Translations under genes and position numbers: made by a program
Assembly: GCA_947475245.1 (NCBI GenBank)
Contig: CANJLW010000006.1
Location: forward strand, 62,001-126,000
DNA: 64,000 nt
Source: Acetobacteraceae bacterium
Lineage (GTDB): Bacteria > Pseudomonadota > Alphaproteobacteria > Acetobacterales > Acetobacteraceae
Direction: 5' to 3'
Notes under the pieces: model-generated
Told to the model about the DNA's origin: nothing
The model's database searches: none
The model's input: the letters and a program-made list of their open reading frames with translations, nothing else
Shown here: positions 47,321 to 56,945 of the stretch, in pieces
Numbering within the stretch: position 1 is the stretch's first letter
Layout: every line of letters begins with the position of its first letter

Positions 47321-47962
47321 TCAGGATGTGACGATCGACGTCCCGCGATTGCCGATCATCGACAGTAATTCGCGGCGCGTATCGGGATTGTCGCGGAATG
47401 CGCCGAGCATCCGGCTGGTCACCATGGTGACGCCGGATTTGTGGACGCCGCGTGTCGTCATGCACTGATGCGCGGCTTCGATGACGACGGCGACGCCGCG
47501 GGGCATCAGCACGTCCTGGATGGTATTGGCGATCTGCGCCGTCAACTTTTCCTGAATTTGCAGCCGGCGGGCATAGGCCTCCACGACGCGGGCGAGCTTG
47601 CTGATCCCGACGACGCGCCGATGCGGCAGATAGGCGACATGCACGCGGCCGATGATCGGCGCCATGTGGTGCTCGCAGGTGCTTTCCAGGCGGATATCGC
47701 GCAGCAGCACGATTTCGTCATAGCCTTCGGTCTCTTCGAAGGTGCGTTCCAACAGGCTGATCGGATCGACGCCGTAGCCGGAGAACCATTCCTCGTAGGC
47801 GCGCACGACCCGCTTGGGCGTATCCGTCAGCCCTTCCCGCAGTGGTTCGTCGCCCGCCCAGCGCAACAGGACGCGGATCGCGTCTTCGGCTTCCTCGCGC
47901 GTCGGACGTGGCCCGGATGCGCTGGTCGCATCTGATCGATCGGGGCCGGAGACAATATTCAC
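47321..47962 (-). CDS. folE: GTP cyclohydrolase I
   Basis: Encodes 213 residues from a GTG at 47962 with AAGGA 9 nt upstream; a longer frame to 48160 has no family similarity and overlaps apaG. It opens GTP to dihydroneopterin triphosphate, the first step of folate (and queuosine/pterin) synthesis. Zinc/catalytic residues appear in [20 protein letters not shown] and [40 protein letters not shown] is also conserved. The C-terminal [16 protein letters not shown] is usual. Length normal for the family. Confidence 0.95.
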   Translation of the reverse strand: MNIVSGPDRSDATSASGPRPTREEAEDAIRVLLRWAGDEPLREGLTDTPKRVVRAYEEWFSGYGVDPISLLERTFEETEGYDEIVLLRDIRLESTCEHHMAPIIGRVHVAYLPHRRVVGISKLARVVEAYARRLQIQEKLTAQIANTIQDVLMPRGVAVVIEAAHQCMTTRGVHKSGVTMVTSRMLGAFRDNPDTRRELLSMIGNRGTSIVTS

Positions 47963-48059
47963 CTCGTAGATTCCTTCATTGGGGCAGGGCGGTCGTCGTC
48001 GAACGCCGAATGGCGATATGGGGCGGGGTAGGGAACTGGCAACCCGATAAAATGACGGG

Positions 48060-48551
48060 TCAGTGAACCCGGCCGCTTTGATGCGGGCTGTCGAGGCTGA
48101 AGGCGGGAATGGCGACGTCGAAATTTTCGCCGGAGTCCGGCTGGACCATATGATAGGCACCGACCATGAAGCCGGACGGCGTGTCGAGCGGCGTTCCGGA
48201 TGTGTATTCGAAGCTCTGTCCCGGTTGCAGCAATGGCTGCTCTCCGATCACGCCGGCGCCGTGGACATGCTGCGTGCGCCCGCGCGCGTCGGTGATTTGC
48301 CAGGTACGACGCAGCAACTGGACCGCCAGCGCGCCCTGATTTTCAATCCGGACTCGATAGGCCCAGACGAAGTGACGCTCCTCCGGTCGCGATTGATCGG
48401 CCAGGAAGAACGAGCGTACGGAAACCCGGACCTCGCGCGTTGTGCGTGAATAGTCTTCGCGCCCGCCGGACGCCGTCGATTGCCCCGCGGGGGGCTGACG
48501 GGGGTCCGCGTCATCCGGTCGATTGTTCCGCTTCGCGTTTGGGTCCGGCAT
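48060..48551 (-). CDS. apaG: ApaG domain protein
   Basis: Encodes 163 residues. The ApaG fold (fibronectin-III-like beta sandwich) is clear: [80 protein letters not shown]. The first 35 residues are a Pro/Asp-rich disordered extension. ApaG is linked to Co2+ tolerance in Salmonella, and its biochemical role is unsettled. It precedes folE on the minus strand by 98 nt; the upstream start lies 80 nt from the next minus-strand gene. Confidence 0.93.
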   Translation of the reverse strand: MPDPNAKRNNRPDDADPRQPPAGQSTASGGREDYSRTTREVRVSVRSFFLADQSRPEERHFVWAYRVRIENQGALAVQLLRRTWQITDARGRTQHVHGAGVIGEQPLLQPGQSFEYTSGTPLDTPSGFMVGAYHMVQPDSGENFDVAIPAFSLDSPHQSGRVH

Positions 48552-48629
48552 GGTGCGAACGCCCTCCTTCCGAGGCCAATCAGCGGATCAATGCGCAGTA
48601 TCGCGCAAATGTCCAGATTGGCATGACAA

Positions 48630-49835
48630 TCACGGGACGGCGGAACATCCGCCCTGATTGATCGAGCGATACGCGAGCGCGACGGGAATGTTCGCGGCGG
48701 GCTCGTAGCAATCCCAGGGGTCGCGTGATTTGGCCGGCGGCTTGACGCGATAGACGGTCATATCCAGCGTCATGCGCCCGTCCAGCCGGACCCGGCCGAC
48801 GCGTCCGAAGAAGTAAACCGGGGCACGTCGCATCTCCAGATTCAGCGCCTCGGCGTCCATCGTCTCGGCGGCGATGGCGGCGCGCGCGAAATGGCGGATC
48901 GCCGCATAGGTCGCGGCCTGCGGCTTGCCCGGCATGCTTCCCGTCGCATTCATGATTCGCTGCGCAAAGGCGCGGGTCTGATCGTTCATGTCCCAATAGA
49001 AGCTGTTCGCGATCAGCAGGCCCTGGGCAACGTCCAGCCCGACATCGTGGATGTCGCCGATGGCCACCAGATAGGCAGCGACCTGCCGCCCGTCGTCGAA
49101 CAGCCCCAGCGCTCTGCCCTGGCGCAGCACGGCGCGCAGCCCGTCGCCGAAATCGCACAGGCCGACGGCGGCGGCACCCGATGCTTTGGCCTGAGCGATG
49201 GCGGAGGCCATGTCCTCGGCACCGGCGGGGTAGCGGGCGAGGCCGATCACCCTGCCGCCCATCGCCTCGATCGCCTTGGTCGCGTCGTACTGCAGCGATT
49301 GGCTGATCGTTGTGTCGGGTCCGATCATGAACCAGGTGCGCGGCCCCATGGCGGTCACCGCGCGCGCGATGGCGTTGGTCAGCGTCAGGCTGTCATCCGC
49401 CCAATGCGAGGCGGTCCGTGTGCATGCCTTCCCTGTCAGCGCCGCGTTAAAGGTGCTGGTCGCCATGAAGGTGCGGTTTCGTTGGCGCGCGAGTTCCTGC
49501 ACCGCCGCCGCGGCCGCCGCGGTCGGCACATCGACGATCGCATCGACGCCGTCCGTGTCGAACCATTGCCGCGCGATCCGCACCGCGTCGTCGGGCCGCA
49601 GTTGGAATTCGGTGCTGTGAACCTCGATCCACCGCCCGTCCGACATGCGCCCGACATCGGTCGCGGCCATGCGCGCGGCTTCGAGAGTCGGCGGCCCCGA
49701 CGCGGTTTTGCCGATGCCGGACCGGTCGCCCAGGACGCCGATGCGGATCGGACGGATCGTCTGCGCGCGCGCGCCGAACGGGAGCATGCTTGCGCCCGCG
49801 CCGCCGATCGCGCCCAGAAATCTCCGTCGTCGCAT
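48630..49835 (-). CDS. ABC transporter substrate-binding protein, branched-chain amino acid type
   Basis: Encodes 401 residues from MRRRRFLGAIGGAGASMLPF, a Tat-like signal peptide with the RRRRFLG motif. The start at 49835 has GAGGCGG upstream; the longer frame from 50828 runs antisense/through metZ. The Leu/Ile/Val-binding (type 1 periplasmic) fold is indicated by IRIGVLGDRSGIGKTASGPP, AARMAATDVGRMSDGRWIEV, VDAIVDVPTAAAAAAVQELA and FMIGPDTTISQSLQYDATKA. It should bind an unknown solute in the periplasm. No permease or ATPase gene is adjacent, so it is an orphan here. It follows metZ by 23 nt. Confidence 0.87.
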   Translation of the reverse strand: MRRRRFLGAIGGAGASMLPFGARAQTIRPIRIGVLGDRSGIGKTASGPPTLEAARMAATDVGRMSDGRWIEVHSTEFQLRPDDAVRIARQWFDTDGVDAIVDVPTAAAAAAVQELARQRNRTFMATSTFNAALTGKACTRTASHWADDSLTLTNAIARAVTAMGPRTWFMIGPDTTISQSLQYDATKAIEAMGGRVIGLARYPAGAEDMASAIAQAKASGAAAVGLCDFGDGLRAVLRQGRALGLFDDGRQVAAYLVAIGDIHDVGLDVAQGLLIANSFYWDMNDQTRAFAQRIMNATGSMPGKPQAATYAAIRHFARAAIAAETMDAEALNLEMRRAPVYFFGRVGRVRLDGRMTLDMTVYRVKPPAKSRDPWDCYEPAANIPVALAYRSINQGGCSAVP

Positions 49836-49858
49836 TCCGCCTCGTATAGACCGCCGTA

Positions 49859-51046
49859 TCAGAGGGTCGCCAGTGCCTGAGCCAGATCGTCCTGTATATC
49901 GGCGGGATCTTCCAGCCCGATCGAAACGCGGATGACCCCGTCGGTAATGCCAAGCAGGGCGCGTTCGGCCTCCCCGATCCGCATATGGGTCGTGGTGGCG
50001 GGATGGGTCGCAAGGGATTTCGAATCGCCGAGGTTGTTGGATATGGCGATCAGGTTGAAGGCGTTCATCACCTTGAACGCGGCGTCCTTGCCGCCGGTGA
50101 CTTCGAAGGTCACCACCGTGCCGCCGGCCGACATCTGCTTCAGCGCCAGGTCGCGCTGCGGATGGTCCGCGCGGGTCGGGTACCAGACGCGCGCGACGGC
50201 TTTCTGTTCCGCCAGGAAGTCGGCGATCCGTTCGGCGGCCTGACAGCAGGCGTTGACGCGCAGCGACAAGGTTTCCAACCCCTTGAGCAGCACCCAGGCA
50301 TTGAACGGCGACAGGGCCGGCCCGGTGTTGCGGATGAAGGGTTGCAGTGTGTCGTTGATCCACTTCTTGCTCGACAGCACGGCCCCGCCGAGGACCCGGC
50401 CCTGTCCGTCGATGTGCTTCGTGCAGGAGTAGACGACGACGTCGGCGCCCATGGTCAAGGGCTGCTGTAACAATGGGGTGGCGAAAACGTTGTCGACGAC
50501 CACGATTGCCCCGGCCTTGTGCGCCATTTCGGCGACGGCGGGCAGATCGACAAGTTCCAACATTGGGTTTGAGGGTGTTTCGAGCAACACGAGTTGCGTG
50601 GGCTGAGACAAAGCCTCTCGCCACTGATCGAGGTCGCCGCCGTCGACAAAAACCGATTCGATGCCAAATTTTGGCAGCAGCGTACTGACGATCCAGTGAC
50701 AGGAACCGAACAGCGCCCGCGACGCCACGACCCGATCGCCGGCCTTCAGGTGCGACAGCAGCGCCGCGTTGACGGCGGCCATGCCTGTCGATGTCGTGCG
50801 GCAGGCCTCCGCGCCCTCGATCAGGCACAGCCGGTCTTCCAGCATGGTCAATGTCGGGTTGGCGAAGCGGGAATACTGGTAATGCTCGACGGTTCCCGCG
50901 AAGGTCCCTTCGGCTTGTTCGGCGCTGTCGTAGACGTATCCCGAAGTCAGGTACAAGGCTTCGGCGGTTTCGCCGTGCTGGCTGCGCTGGACGCCGCCAT
51001 GGACGAGCCGGGTAGACGGGCGAAGTTTGGATGGATCGATGGGCAT
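49859..51046 (-). CDS. metZ: O-succinylhomoserine sulfhydrylase
   Basis: Encodes 395 residues of the Cys/Met metabolism PLP family. MetZ makes homocysteine from O-succinylhomoserine and sulfide. The PLP lysine is in VVYSCTKHIDGQGRVLGG. Also TSGYVYDSAEQAEGTFAG, HYQYSRFANPTLTMLEDRL, SGAEACRTTSTGM-like LIEGAEACRTTSTGMAAVNA, and VVDNVFATPLLQQPLTMGAD. Position, length and a SAM-II riboswitch 85 nt upstream argue for metZ over cystathionine gamma-synthase. No metX or metW is next to it. Confidence 0.93.
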   Translation of the reverse strand: MPIDPSKLRPSTRLVHGGVQRSQHGETAEALYLTSGYVYDSAEQAEGTFAGTVEHYQYSRFANPTLTMLEDRLCLIEGAEACRTTSTGMAAVNAALLSHLKAGDRVVASRALFGSCHWIVSTLLPKFGIESVFVDGGDLDQWREALSQPTQLVLLETPSNPMLELVDLPAVAEMAHKAGAIVVVDNVFATPLLQQPLTMGADVVVYSCTKHIDGQGRVLGGAVLSSKKWINDTLQPFIRNTGPALSPFNAWVLLKGLETLSLRVNACCQAAERIADFLAEQKAVARVWYPTRADHPQRDLALKQMSAGGTVVTFEVTGGKDAAFKVMNAFNLIAISNNLGDSKSLATHPATTTHMRIGEAERALLGITDGVIRVSIGLEDPADIQDDLAQALATL

Positions 51047-51130
51047 CTGTCTGGGTCCCCTGAAGCTGTGACCCGACCGTTGAGCAGCGTGGGCCTGCTT
51101 CGGGGAAAAACCGACGACAGACCGACGACT

Positions 51131-51189
51131 GGCCTCTTTAGCGCGCTTGTTTCACCTCGCCGCAATCCGGCCGGACAAATCACGAGGGC
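51131..51189 (-). ncRNA. SAM-II riboswitch upstream of metZ
   Basis: On the minus strand: stem P1 CCTCG (51187-51183) pairs with CGAGG (51159-51155); between them TGATTTG (51182-51176) and ATTGCGG; afterwards TGAAACAAGCG and GCTAAAGAGG (51142-51133), which pairs back into the loop as the pseudoknot. This order matches the SAM-II (metA/metZ) motif of alphaproteobacteria. It lies about 85 nt before the metZ start and should repress metZ when S-adenosylmethionine binds. Confidence 0.88.
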
Positions 51190-51511
51190 TGAGCGAACTC
51201 AGCAGTTCGTCCTTAAAACGCGCCGCCGCGCCCGTCAAGCGAGGCGCGTTTCGGGCATTGTCGCGTGACGGGAGACGCGTGCAGCGGATTAAAATTGTTG
51301 CAGACCCGCTGCGCGGACGCGGGTCCGACGTCGCGTCGCGGCGCGCGGGTCGAAAAATATACTACCAAGGGAAATATGACAAAATCGTATTCAGAATGAA
51401 ATCTACAGTCTTTAAATGAAGCGCAAATAGCAATGAATAATCGTGAGTACATCTGCATATTAGGCGTAGGGCGCGAAAAGCGCGGAAACCGAAACGCGGG
51501 GTTATTTCACG
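51190..51511. other. 322-bp intergenic region ahead of RTX-like gene
   Basis: The left part includes the metZ promoter and a hairpin GACCCGC/GCGGGTC at 51303-51325. The stretch 51350-51470 is conspicuously AT-rich and presumably contains the promoter of the RTX-like gene. No coding sequence was recognised. Confidence 0.5.
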
Positions 51512-52723
51512 ATGCCAGTCGTCACCGTTGCCGGAGCGAGCGGTCAAACTGTTTCGTTATCATTTTCATCAAGCGAGAACTATCTGCTGGCGACCAAGAT
51601 CGCGGGCGCAATCAGCGCCGGGGTCAAAAACAGCCAGCTGATTCCCGCTTCCAGCAAGAACGGCGCGCCGCCCAACCTTGCGCCGGGCGTCGACGGCGAA
51701 TGGGTACAGCAGACGTCCGGCGTGACCTTCCTGCCGCACGGCTACAAGGCGGTCGTGAACGACTCCAAGGGCTCGATCATCTTCGGATCCGGCGATCTCG
51801 GAGAATCCGTCCTGTCCGGCGCCGGCGGCATGACGTTCATCGCCACCGGAGGCTCCGGCACCGTCGTCGCGGCGGGAGGTTCCAACACCGTGCTGGTGCC
51901 GCCGAACGACAGCGGATCGTGGTTGATTTCTACCGGCGCCGGCAATGACTCCATCATTGCGCTGGGCACCGGCAACGACACCATTCAGGCCGGCAGCGGC
52001 AATAACCTGATCCTTTTGGGCGGCGGCAAGGACATGGTGACGCTGACCGGGTCGGACACCGTCTATGGCGGCAGCGGCGCAGATACGATCGACGCGACGC
52101 AGGCCAAATCCGCCATCGTGCAAGGCGGCAGCGGCAACATCACGTTCATCGGCGGCGGCGGCTCGGTCACGCTGTTCGGGGGTACGGGCAGCGATACCGT
52201 CTTCGGCGGCACCGGCAACAGCGTCATCCACGGCGGATCGGCGGGCAACAACCTGCTGTTTGCCGGGGCCGGTCAATCGACCTTGTTCGGCGGCGGTTCC
52301 GGCGATCTGCTGTTCGCGTCGGGCAGCAAGAACCAGGTGCTGTACGCAGGGGCCGGGAACGAAACATTGTCGGGCGCACTGAGCTTCGGCAACAACACGT
52401 TCTATGCCGGCACCGGCAAAAATCAGATCGTCGGCGGCCTGGGCAAGGACACGTTCGTCGACGGCAAGGGTTCGGCGACGATCACGGGCGGCATTGGCGC
52501 GGATGTTTTCGAATTCATCAAGGGCTCCGCCGGCGGCCATACGTTGATCACCGACTTCACCGACAGCGATACCATCGACCTGGACGGCTACGGCGGGCAC
52601 GAAGTGAAAAACGCGCTGAAATCGCAGGTCACAACCTTCGGTTCGGTCACGATCACGCTGTCCGACCACACCACCATCACGTTCAGCGGCGTATCGAGCC
52701 TGAAGAGCAGCAACTTCAGCTAA
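51512..52723 (+). CDS. RTX-like calcium-binding repeat protein
   Basis: Encodes 403 residues. From about 100 to 350 it is a run of glycine- and aspartate-rich nonapeptide-like repeats, for example AGNDSIIALGTGNDTIQAGS, GGSGADTIDATQ, GGTGSDTVFGGTGNSVIHGG, GGLGKDTFVDG. The last section GADVFEFIKG, then TDFTDSDTIDLDGYG, is the usual RTX C-terminal beta-roll cap. The final residues SSLKSSNFS are of the type carried by type I-secreted proteins. It should be secreted without a signal peptide, fold in Ca2+, and act on the surface or as a matrix protein. No ABC exporter or membrane fusion gene is in the window. Confidence 0.83.
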   Translation: MPVVTVAGASGQTVSLSFSSSENYLLATKIAGAISAGVKNSQLIPASSKNGAPPNLAPGVDGEWVQQTSGVTFLPHGYKAVVNDSKGSIIFGSGDLGESVLSGAGGMTFIATGGSGTVVAAGGSNTVLVPPNDSGSWLISTGAGNDSIIALGTGNDTIQAGSGNNLILLGGGKDMVTLTGSDTVYGGSGADTIDATQAKSAIVQGGSGNITFIGGGGSVTLFGGTGSDTVFGGTGNSVIHGGSAGNNLLFAGAGQSTLFGGGSGDLLFASGSKNQVLYAGAGNETLSGALSFGNNTFYAGTGKNQIVGGLGKDTFVDGKGSATITGGIGADVFEFIKGSAGGHTLITDFTDSDTIDLDGYGGHEVKNALKSQVTTFGSVTITLSDHTTITFSGVSSLKSSNFS

Positions 52724-52827
52724 CGCCGTCCGATGGTCAGCCGGGGCGCCATCGGTTAACATGCGCGTCCAAGCCGGCCGAGCAGACGACTCACACGACC
52801 GGCGTTCATCTGAGGATACGGACGCGC

Positions 52828-53991
52828 GTGCGGCCCTGGTTCATTCTCGCCGCCCTGGCGCTCGCTCGGATCGGCTTCGGCTATCAATTCCAGACCGTCG
52901 CCACGCTCGGCCCGGATTTGATCCCGCGCTTCGCGCTCAGCTATGCCGCGTTCGGGGCACTGATCGGTGCCTATATGCTGCTGGGTTGCTTTGTGGCGCT
53001 GCCGCTGGGCTTTCTGGGGCGGCGCTACGGCGATCGGATCGTGCTTGGCTCCGGACTGGCGCTGATGGTCGTCGGTGCCTGCGTGAGCGCCGCGGGAAGC
53101 GGTGCCACGGAAATCGCCGTCGGACGCACCCTGGCGGGCGTCGGGGCTGTCGCGATGATCGTGCTGCAAGGCAAGATCATCGCCGATTGGTTCAGCGGCA
53201 AGCTGTTCATGATCGGTATCAGCGTGTCGGTCTGTTCCTATCCCATCGGGGTCGGCTTGGCGCAGTTGGTGCTGCCGCCGCTGACTGACGCCTATGGCTG
53301 GCAGGCGGGATTTCTGTCCGGCGGCGTCACTCTGGCGTTGGCGCTGTTGCTGTTCCTGGCGAGTTTTCGAGCCAAGCCGCAGCCCGAGGCCGCGCCAAGC
53401 GGCCTGTCGTTCCCGAATGCCCGGGAATGCCTGCTGCTGGCGATCGCCGGGCTGACCTGGACGGCCTACACCGCCGGCTATTCCGGCTACATGTCCTATA
53501 CCCCGGCGACGATGGCGGGACGGGGAGAAAGCCTGGCGCTGACCGGTCTGGTGATGACCATCGCGACCTGGGGCAACGTGCCGGCGATCATGTTCGGCGG
53601 CGGTCTGGCGGCACGCTTCGGCGGCCTGCGCATTCTTTTGGTCGGCACCATCGCGCTGGTCATCGGCATGGTGGGCAACGGTCTGCTGGACTGGCCGATT
53701 TTCTGGGCCGTTCTGGTCGGTATCCTGGGCTCGATCCACCCCGGCGTCATCATGGCGGTGGGAACCCTGTCCGCGCGCCCGCAGAATCGCGCCGTGGGCA
53801 TGGGCATCTTTTATTCGCTCTACTACGTCGGCGGCGCCGCCGGCCCCGCGCTGTGCGGACGCGCGGCCGATGCCTGGGGCGGGCCGGAGGGTGGATTACT
53901 GGCCGCCGCCGCGATCTCCGCCGCGGTGATCCCGTTCTTCCTGCTGCACCGGCGTCTCGCGCATCACGAAACGATGCTGCCCAAACCGTAG
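52828..53991 (+). CDS. MFS transporter
   Basis: Encodes 387 residues from a GTG (VRPWFILAALALARIGFGYQ), GAGGA upstream. About 12 membrane helices. Motif A-like sequence is GFLGRRYGDRIVLGSGLALM; LAGVGAVAMIVLQGKIIADW and GVGLAQLVLPPLTDAYGWQA follow. Similar to the unassigned CynX/NimT-like or OFA-like MFS branches. Substrate unknown. The neighbour upstream is the RTX-like gene and downstream the convergent response regulator; neither gives a clue. Confidence 0.85.
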   Translation: MRPWFILAALALARIGFGYQFQTVATLGPDLIPRFALSYAAFGALIGAYMLLGCFVALPLGFLGRRYGDRIVLGSGLALMVVGACVSAAGSGATEIAVGRTLAGVGAVAMIVLQGKIIADWFSGKLFMIGISVSVCSYPIGVGLAQLVLPPLTDAYGWQAGFLSGGVTLALALLLFLASFRAKPQPEAAPSGLSFPNARECLLLAIAGLTWTAYTAGYSGYMSYTPATMAGRGESLALTGLVMTIATWGNVPAIMFGGGLAARFGGLRILLVGTIALVIGMVGNGLLDWPIFWAVLVGILGSIHPGVIMAVGTLSARPQNRAVGMGIFYSLYYVGGAAGPALCGRAADAWGGPEGGLLAAAAISAAVIPFFLLHRRLAHHETMLPKP

Positions 53992-53997
53992 CACCGT

Positions 53998-54567
53998 TCA
54001 GCGCTTGCCGGAGGCAACACCGCGCATGATGTCGAGTGTGGCGAGGCCTTGCCGCAGATAGGATCCCTCGCCATTTGGCCGCGTCGGCGGCGCGGCGGTT
54101 TCCCACACTTTCATCGGCGGTTCGGCCGCCGCCGGCCAGCCCTGCGTCGCGCCGGAAGCCTGACGCCAGCGGGAGACCGCATCCTGATCGGTCTCGTCAA
54201 CGACAAAGGGTTCCAGTTCCCGCAACAGGTCGTTGACCGAAAACGGCTTCGGCAGCACCCGGCTGGCACCCGCGCGCGTCGCCGCGAGGCGAATGCGCGG
54301 CTGATCCGTCATGGTCATCAGCACGATCGGGACCGCGTCATAGAGAGGCAGGCGACGCATGTAGACGCAGGCGTCATAGGCACCGAGACCGGGCAGGGCG
54401 GTATCGAGGATGACCAGATGGGCCGGCGTCCTGCGGGCGAGGCGCACGGCTTCCGCGCCGTCGGTGGCGACGAAGGGTGTGTAGCCGCGATAGGAAAGTT
54501 CGGTCCGCAACACATTGCGGAACTGGCTGTCCGGGTCGGCGACGATGATGGTGCGCTTCTGGTCCAT
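53998..54567 (-). CDS. Single-domain response regulator with C-terminal extension
   Basis: Encodes 189 residues. Receiver domain at 5-125: TIIVADPDSQFRNVLRTELS, phosphoacceptor Asp in LVILDTALPGLGAYDACVY (about residue 55), MTMT in place of T/S-A, and LPKPFS with Lys. The remaining 60 residues are Pro/Ala/Trp-rich and unrecognised, with no DNA-binding domain. It may act by protein contact. A self-complementary GC hairpin (54570-54586) sits directly before its ATG. The gene lies 37 nt after the arginine operon stop. Confidence 0.85.
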   Translation of the reverse strand: MDQKRTIIVADPDSQFRNVLRTELSYRGYTPFVATDGAEAVRLARRTPAHLVILDTALPGLGAYDACVYMRRLPLYDAVPIVLMTMTDQPRIRLAATRAGASRVLPKPFSVNDLLRELEPFVVDETDQDAVSRWRQASGATQGWPAAAEPPMKVWETAAPPTRPNGEGSYLRQGLATLDIMRGVASGKR

Positions 54568-54569
54568 GC

Positions 54570-54586
54570 GGGGGCATGATGCCCCC
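54570..54586 (-). other. Hairpin GGGGGCAT-G-ATGCCCCC before response-regulator start
   Basis: Eight-base arms around one base, three bases ahead of the ATG. It can serve as the argF terminator or occlude the ribosome site of the receiver gene, since the only purine-rich stretch is in the stem. Confidence 0.5.
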
Positions 54587-54603
54587 GTTACGTTGTCAAT
54601 CGG

Positions 54604-55572
54604 TTAACGCGCCGCGCCCATTGCCCAGGCGAGGATGCCTTTTTGCGCATGCAGGCGATTTTCCGCTTCGTCGAAGACGACGGATTGCGGTCCGTCGATC
54701 ACCTCGTCGGTGACTTCCTCTCCGCGATGGGCGGGAAGGCAATGCATGAAGATCGCATCGTGCGCGGCCTTCGCCATCAGGGCGGAGGTCACGCGATAGG
54801 GCGCGAGGATGTTGTGCCGGTTTTCGTTCGGGTCGTCCGACATCGATACCCAGGTATCGGTGACGACGCAGCGCGCGCCGGCGACCGCGGCCACCGGATC
54901 GTCCGTCAGCTCAACCTTGCCGCCCTGAGCCTGCGCCCAGGCAATCAGTTCCGCGGGCGGGCGCAGTGATTCCGGCGTGGCGAGCCGCAAGGTGAAGCCG
55001 AAGCGCACGGCGGCTTCGATCCAACTGCGCGCGACGTTGTTGCCGTCGCCGCACCAGGCGACGACCTGCCCGGCGATGGGGCCGCGATGTTCTTCGAATG
55101 TCATCACATCGGCCATCAACTGGCAGGGATGCGATGTGTCGGTCAGGCCGTTGATGACGGGAACGGTGGCGAATTCCGCGAGTTCGTGCAGCTTCGACGA
55201 CCGGTCGGTCCGCAGCATGATCGTATCGACATAGCGCGACAGCACACGCGCGGTGTCCGCGGCGGTCTCGCCCCGGCCCAACTGCATGTCCTTGCCGGTC
55301 AGCACGATGACATCGCCGCCAAGTTGCCGCATCCCGACCTCGAACGACACCCGTGTGCGGGTCGAGGGCTTCTCGAAGATCAGCACCAGCGTCTTGCCGG
55401 CCAACGGGCGCGACGTCACGCCGCCGGCGCGTTTGAAGCCCGATGCAATATCCAGCATCTGGCGCAGCGTCGCGGTGTCGAAATCGCGCAGGTCGAGAAA
55501 GTGACGCGGGCCGGCCACCTGTTCGGTGGGCCGGCCCTTCGTCGTACGCACACGCTTTAGAGATGCACTCAC
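54604..55572 (-). CDS. argF: Ornithine carbamoyltransferase
   Basis: Encodes 322 residues. It makes citrulline from ornithine and carbamoyl phosphate in arginine synthesis. The carbamoyl-phosphate site is [15 protein letters not shown]; also [20 protein letters not shown], and [20 protein letters not shown] with the ornithine-binding Cys. The start [11 protein letters not shown] overlaps the argD stop as ATGA. The N-terminal 20 residues are an extension before the family's FLDLRDFD. Regulation is not visible. Downstream is a hairpin. Confidence 0.97.
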   Translation of the reverse strand: MSASLKRVRTTKGRPTEQVAGPRHFLDLRDFDTATLRQMLDIASGFKRAGGVTSRPLAGKTLVLIFEKPSTRTRVSFEVGMRQLGGDVIVLTGKDMQLGRGETAADTARVLSRYVDTIMLRTDRSSKLHELAEFATVPVINGLTDTSHPCQLMADVMTFEEHRGPIAGQVVAWCGDGNNVARSWIEAAVRFGFTLRLATPESLRPPAELIAWAQAQGGKVELTDDPVAAVAGARCVVTDTWVSMSDDPNENRHNILAPYRVTSALMAKAAHDAIFMHCLPAHRGEEVTDEVIDGPQSVVFDEAENRLHAQKGILAWAMGAAR

Positions 55573-56765
55573 TGTGCGGCGGCTTTCACGGCTGTCGCGG
55601 CGCAGGCGGACGCGGCGCGACGCAGCATCGCCACGGCCTGATCCAGGTCGGAATCCGTCACCACCAGCGGCGGTGCCAGACGCAGCACGTTATCGCCGGC
55701 GGTGATCGCCATCAGGCCTTCGGCGACGCAGGCGGCTTGCACCTGACCTTGCGGCAGGACGCACTTCATGCCCAACAGCAGGCCCATGCCGCGCGCATCG
55801 ACGAACACCGTCGGGAATTCCTTGGCGATGGCATCAAGTTCGGCGCGCAGCTTGCGGCCCTTGCGATCGACCTCTTCCAGGAATCCGGGTGCCGTCACGA
55901 CATCCATCACGGCATTGCCGGCGGCGCAGGCCAACGGGTTGCCGCCATAGGTCGTGCCGTGCGTGCCGGGGACCAAAGCCTTGGCGAACTGCTCCTTGGC
56001 CAGGACGGCGCCGAGCGGGAAGCCGCCGCCGATGCCTTTGGCGGCGGACATGACGTCCGGCGTGATGCCTGCCCATTCATGCGCGAACAGCTTGCCCGTG
56101 CGGCCCATGCCGGACTGCACTTCGTCCATGCCCAGGATGATGCCGTACTCGTCGCAGACGGCGCGCAGATCGCGCAGGAACTGCATATCGGCCGGACGCA
56201 CGCCGCCTTCGCCCTGAATGGGTTCGACGATGATGCCGGCCGTGTTCGGGCCGATCGCGTCGCGCACCGCGTTCATGTTGTTGAACGGGACGTGATCGAA
56301 GCCTTCAACCACCGGGCCGAAGCCGTGCAGGTAGTGCGGATTGCCCGTCGCCGCCAGCGTGGCCAGCGTGCGGCCGTGGAACGCGCCTTCGAAGCAGATG
56401 AAGCGATACCGCTCTTCCTTGCCGGCATCCGACATGGCGCGCCGCATCATCTTGATCATGCCTTCGTTCGCTTCAGCGCCCGAATTGCAGAAGAACACGC
56501 TGTCGGCGAACGTCGCGTCGACCAGCCGCTGCGCCAGCCGTTCGGCCTGCGGAATGCGGTAAAGGTTGGACGTATGCATCACCTTGGCGGCCTGTTCGGC
56601 GATCGCCTTGACCAGATGCGGGTGTCCATGCCCCAGAGAGGCCGTGGCGATGCCCGACCCGAAATCCAGGAATCGTCGCCCATCGCCTGTCCACAGCCAG
56701 GCGCCTTCGCCCCGCTCAAAAGCGAGGTCAGCACGAGCGTAGTTCGGCAACAGAGCGGAAATCAT
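55569..56765 (-). CDS. argD: Acetylornithine aminotransferase
   Basis: Encodes 398 residues of the class III PLP aminotransferases; it makes N-acetylornithine from the semialdehyde. Features: [98 protein letters not shown], and PLP lysine in [18 protein letters not shown]. Start [15 protein letters not shown]. Forms a translationally coupled pair with argF (4-nt overlap). Confidence 0.96.
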   Translation of the reverse strand: MISALLPNYARADLAFERGEGAWLWTGDGRRFLDFGSGIATASLGHGHPHLVKAIAEQAAKVMHTSNLYRIPQAERLAQRLVDATFADSVFFCNSGAEANEGMIKMMRRAMSDAGKEERYRFICFEGAFHGRTLATLAATGNPHYLHGFGPVVEGFDHVPFNNMNAVRDAIGPNTAGIIVEPIQGEGGVRPADMQFLRDLRAVCDEYGIILGMDEVQSGMGRTGKLFAHEWAGITPDVMSAAKGIGGGFPLGAVLAKEQFAKALVPGTHGTTYGGNPLACAAGNAVMDVVTAPGFLEEVDRKGRKLRAELDAIAKEFPTVFVDARGMGLLLGMKCVLPQGQVQAACVAEGLMAITAGDNVLRLAPPLVVTDSDLDQAVAMLRRAASACAATAVKAAAQ

Positions 56766-56945
56766 GGGGGTAACGACCCTAGGTTAAGCTTCCCAAAACG
56801 GATCTCCCGCCCGCGACCTTTCGGGGCGGGTCCGTCGGGAAGCAGCGATCATTGGCTAGGTACTCGGCAGGTGTCAAACGGTGTTCCGCATTTTTTCGCC
56901 ATTCGCATCCTTGCGTCCCGCGCTCGGCATGGCATCGTCGGCCGC

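Noticed and set aside
48630-50828. A single 732-residue protein joining the region of metZ and the substrate-binding gene
   Set aside because: The first 330 residues are out-of-frame metZ sequence. The Tat-type signal MRRRRFLG at 49835 marks the true start.
55443-56945. Long N-terminal extension in frame with recX
   Set aside because: Antisense to argD; RecX similarity starts only at 56946, where a valid ATG lies.
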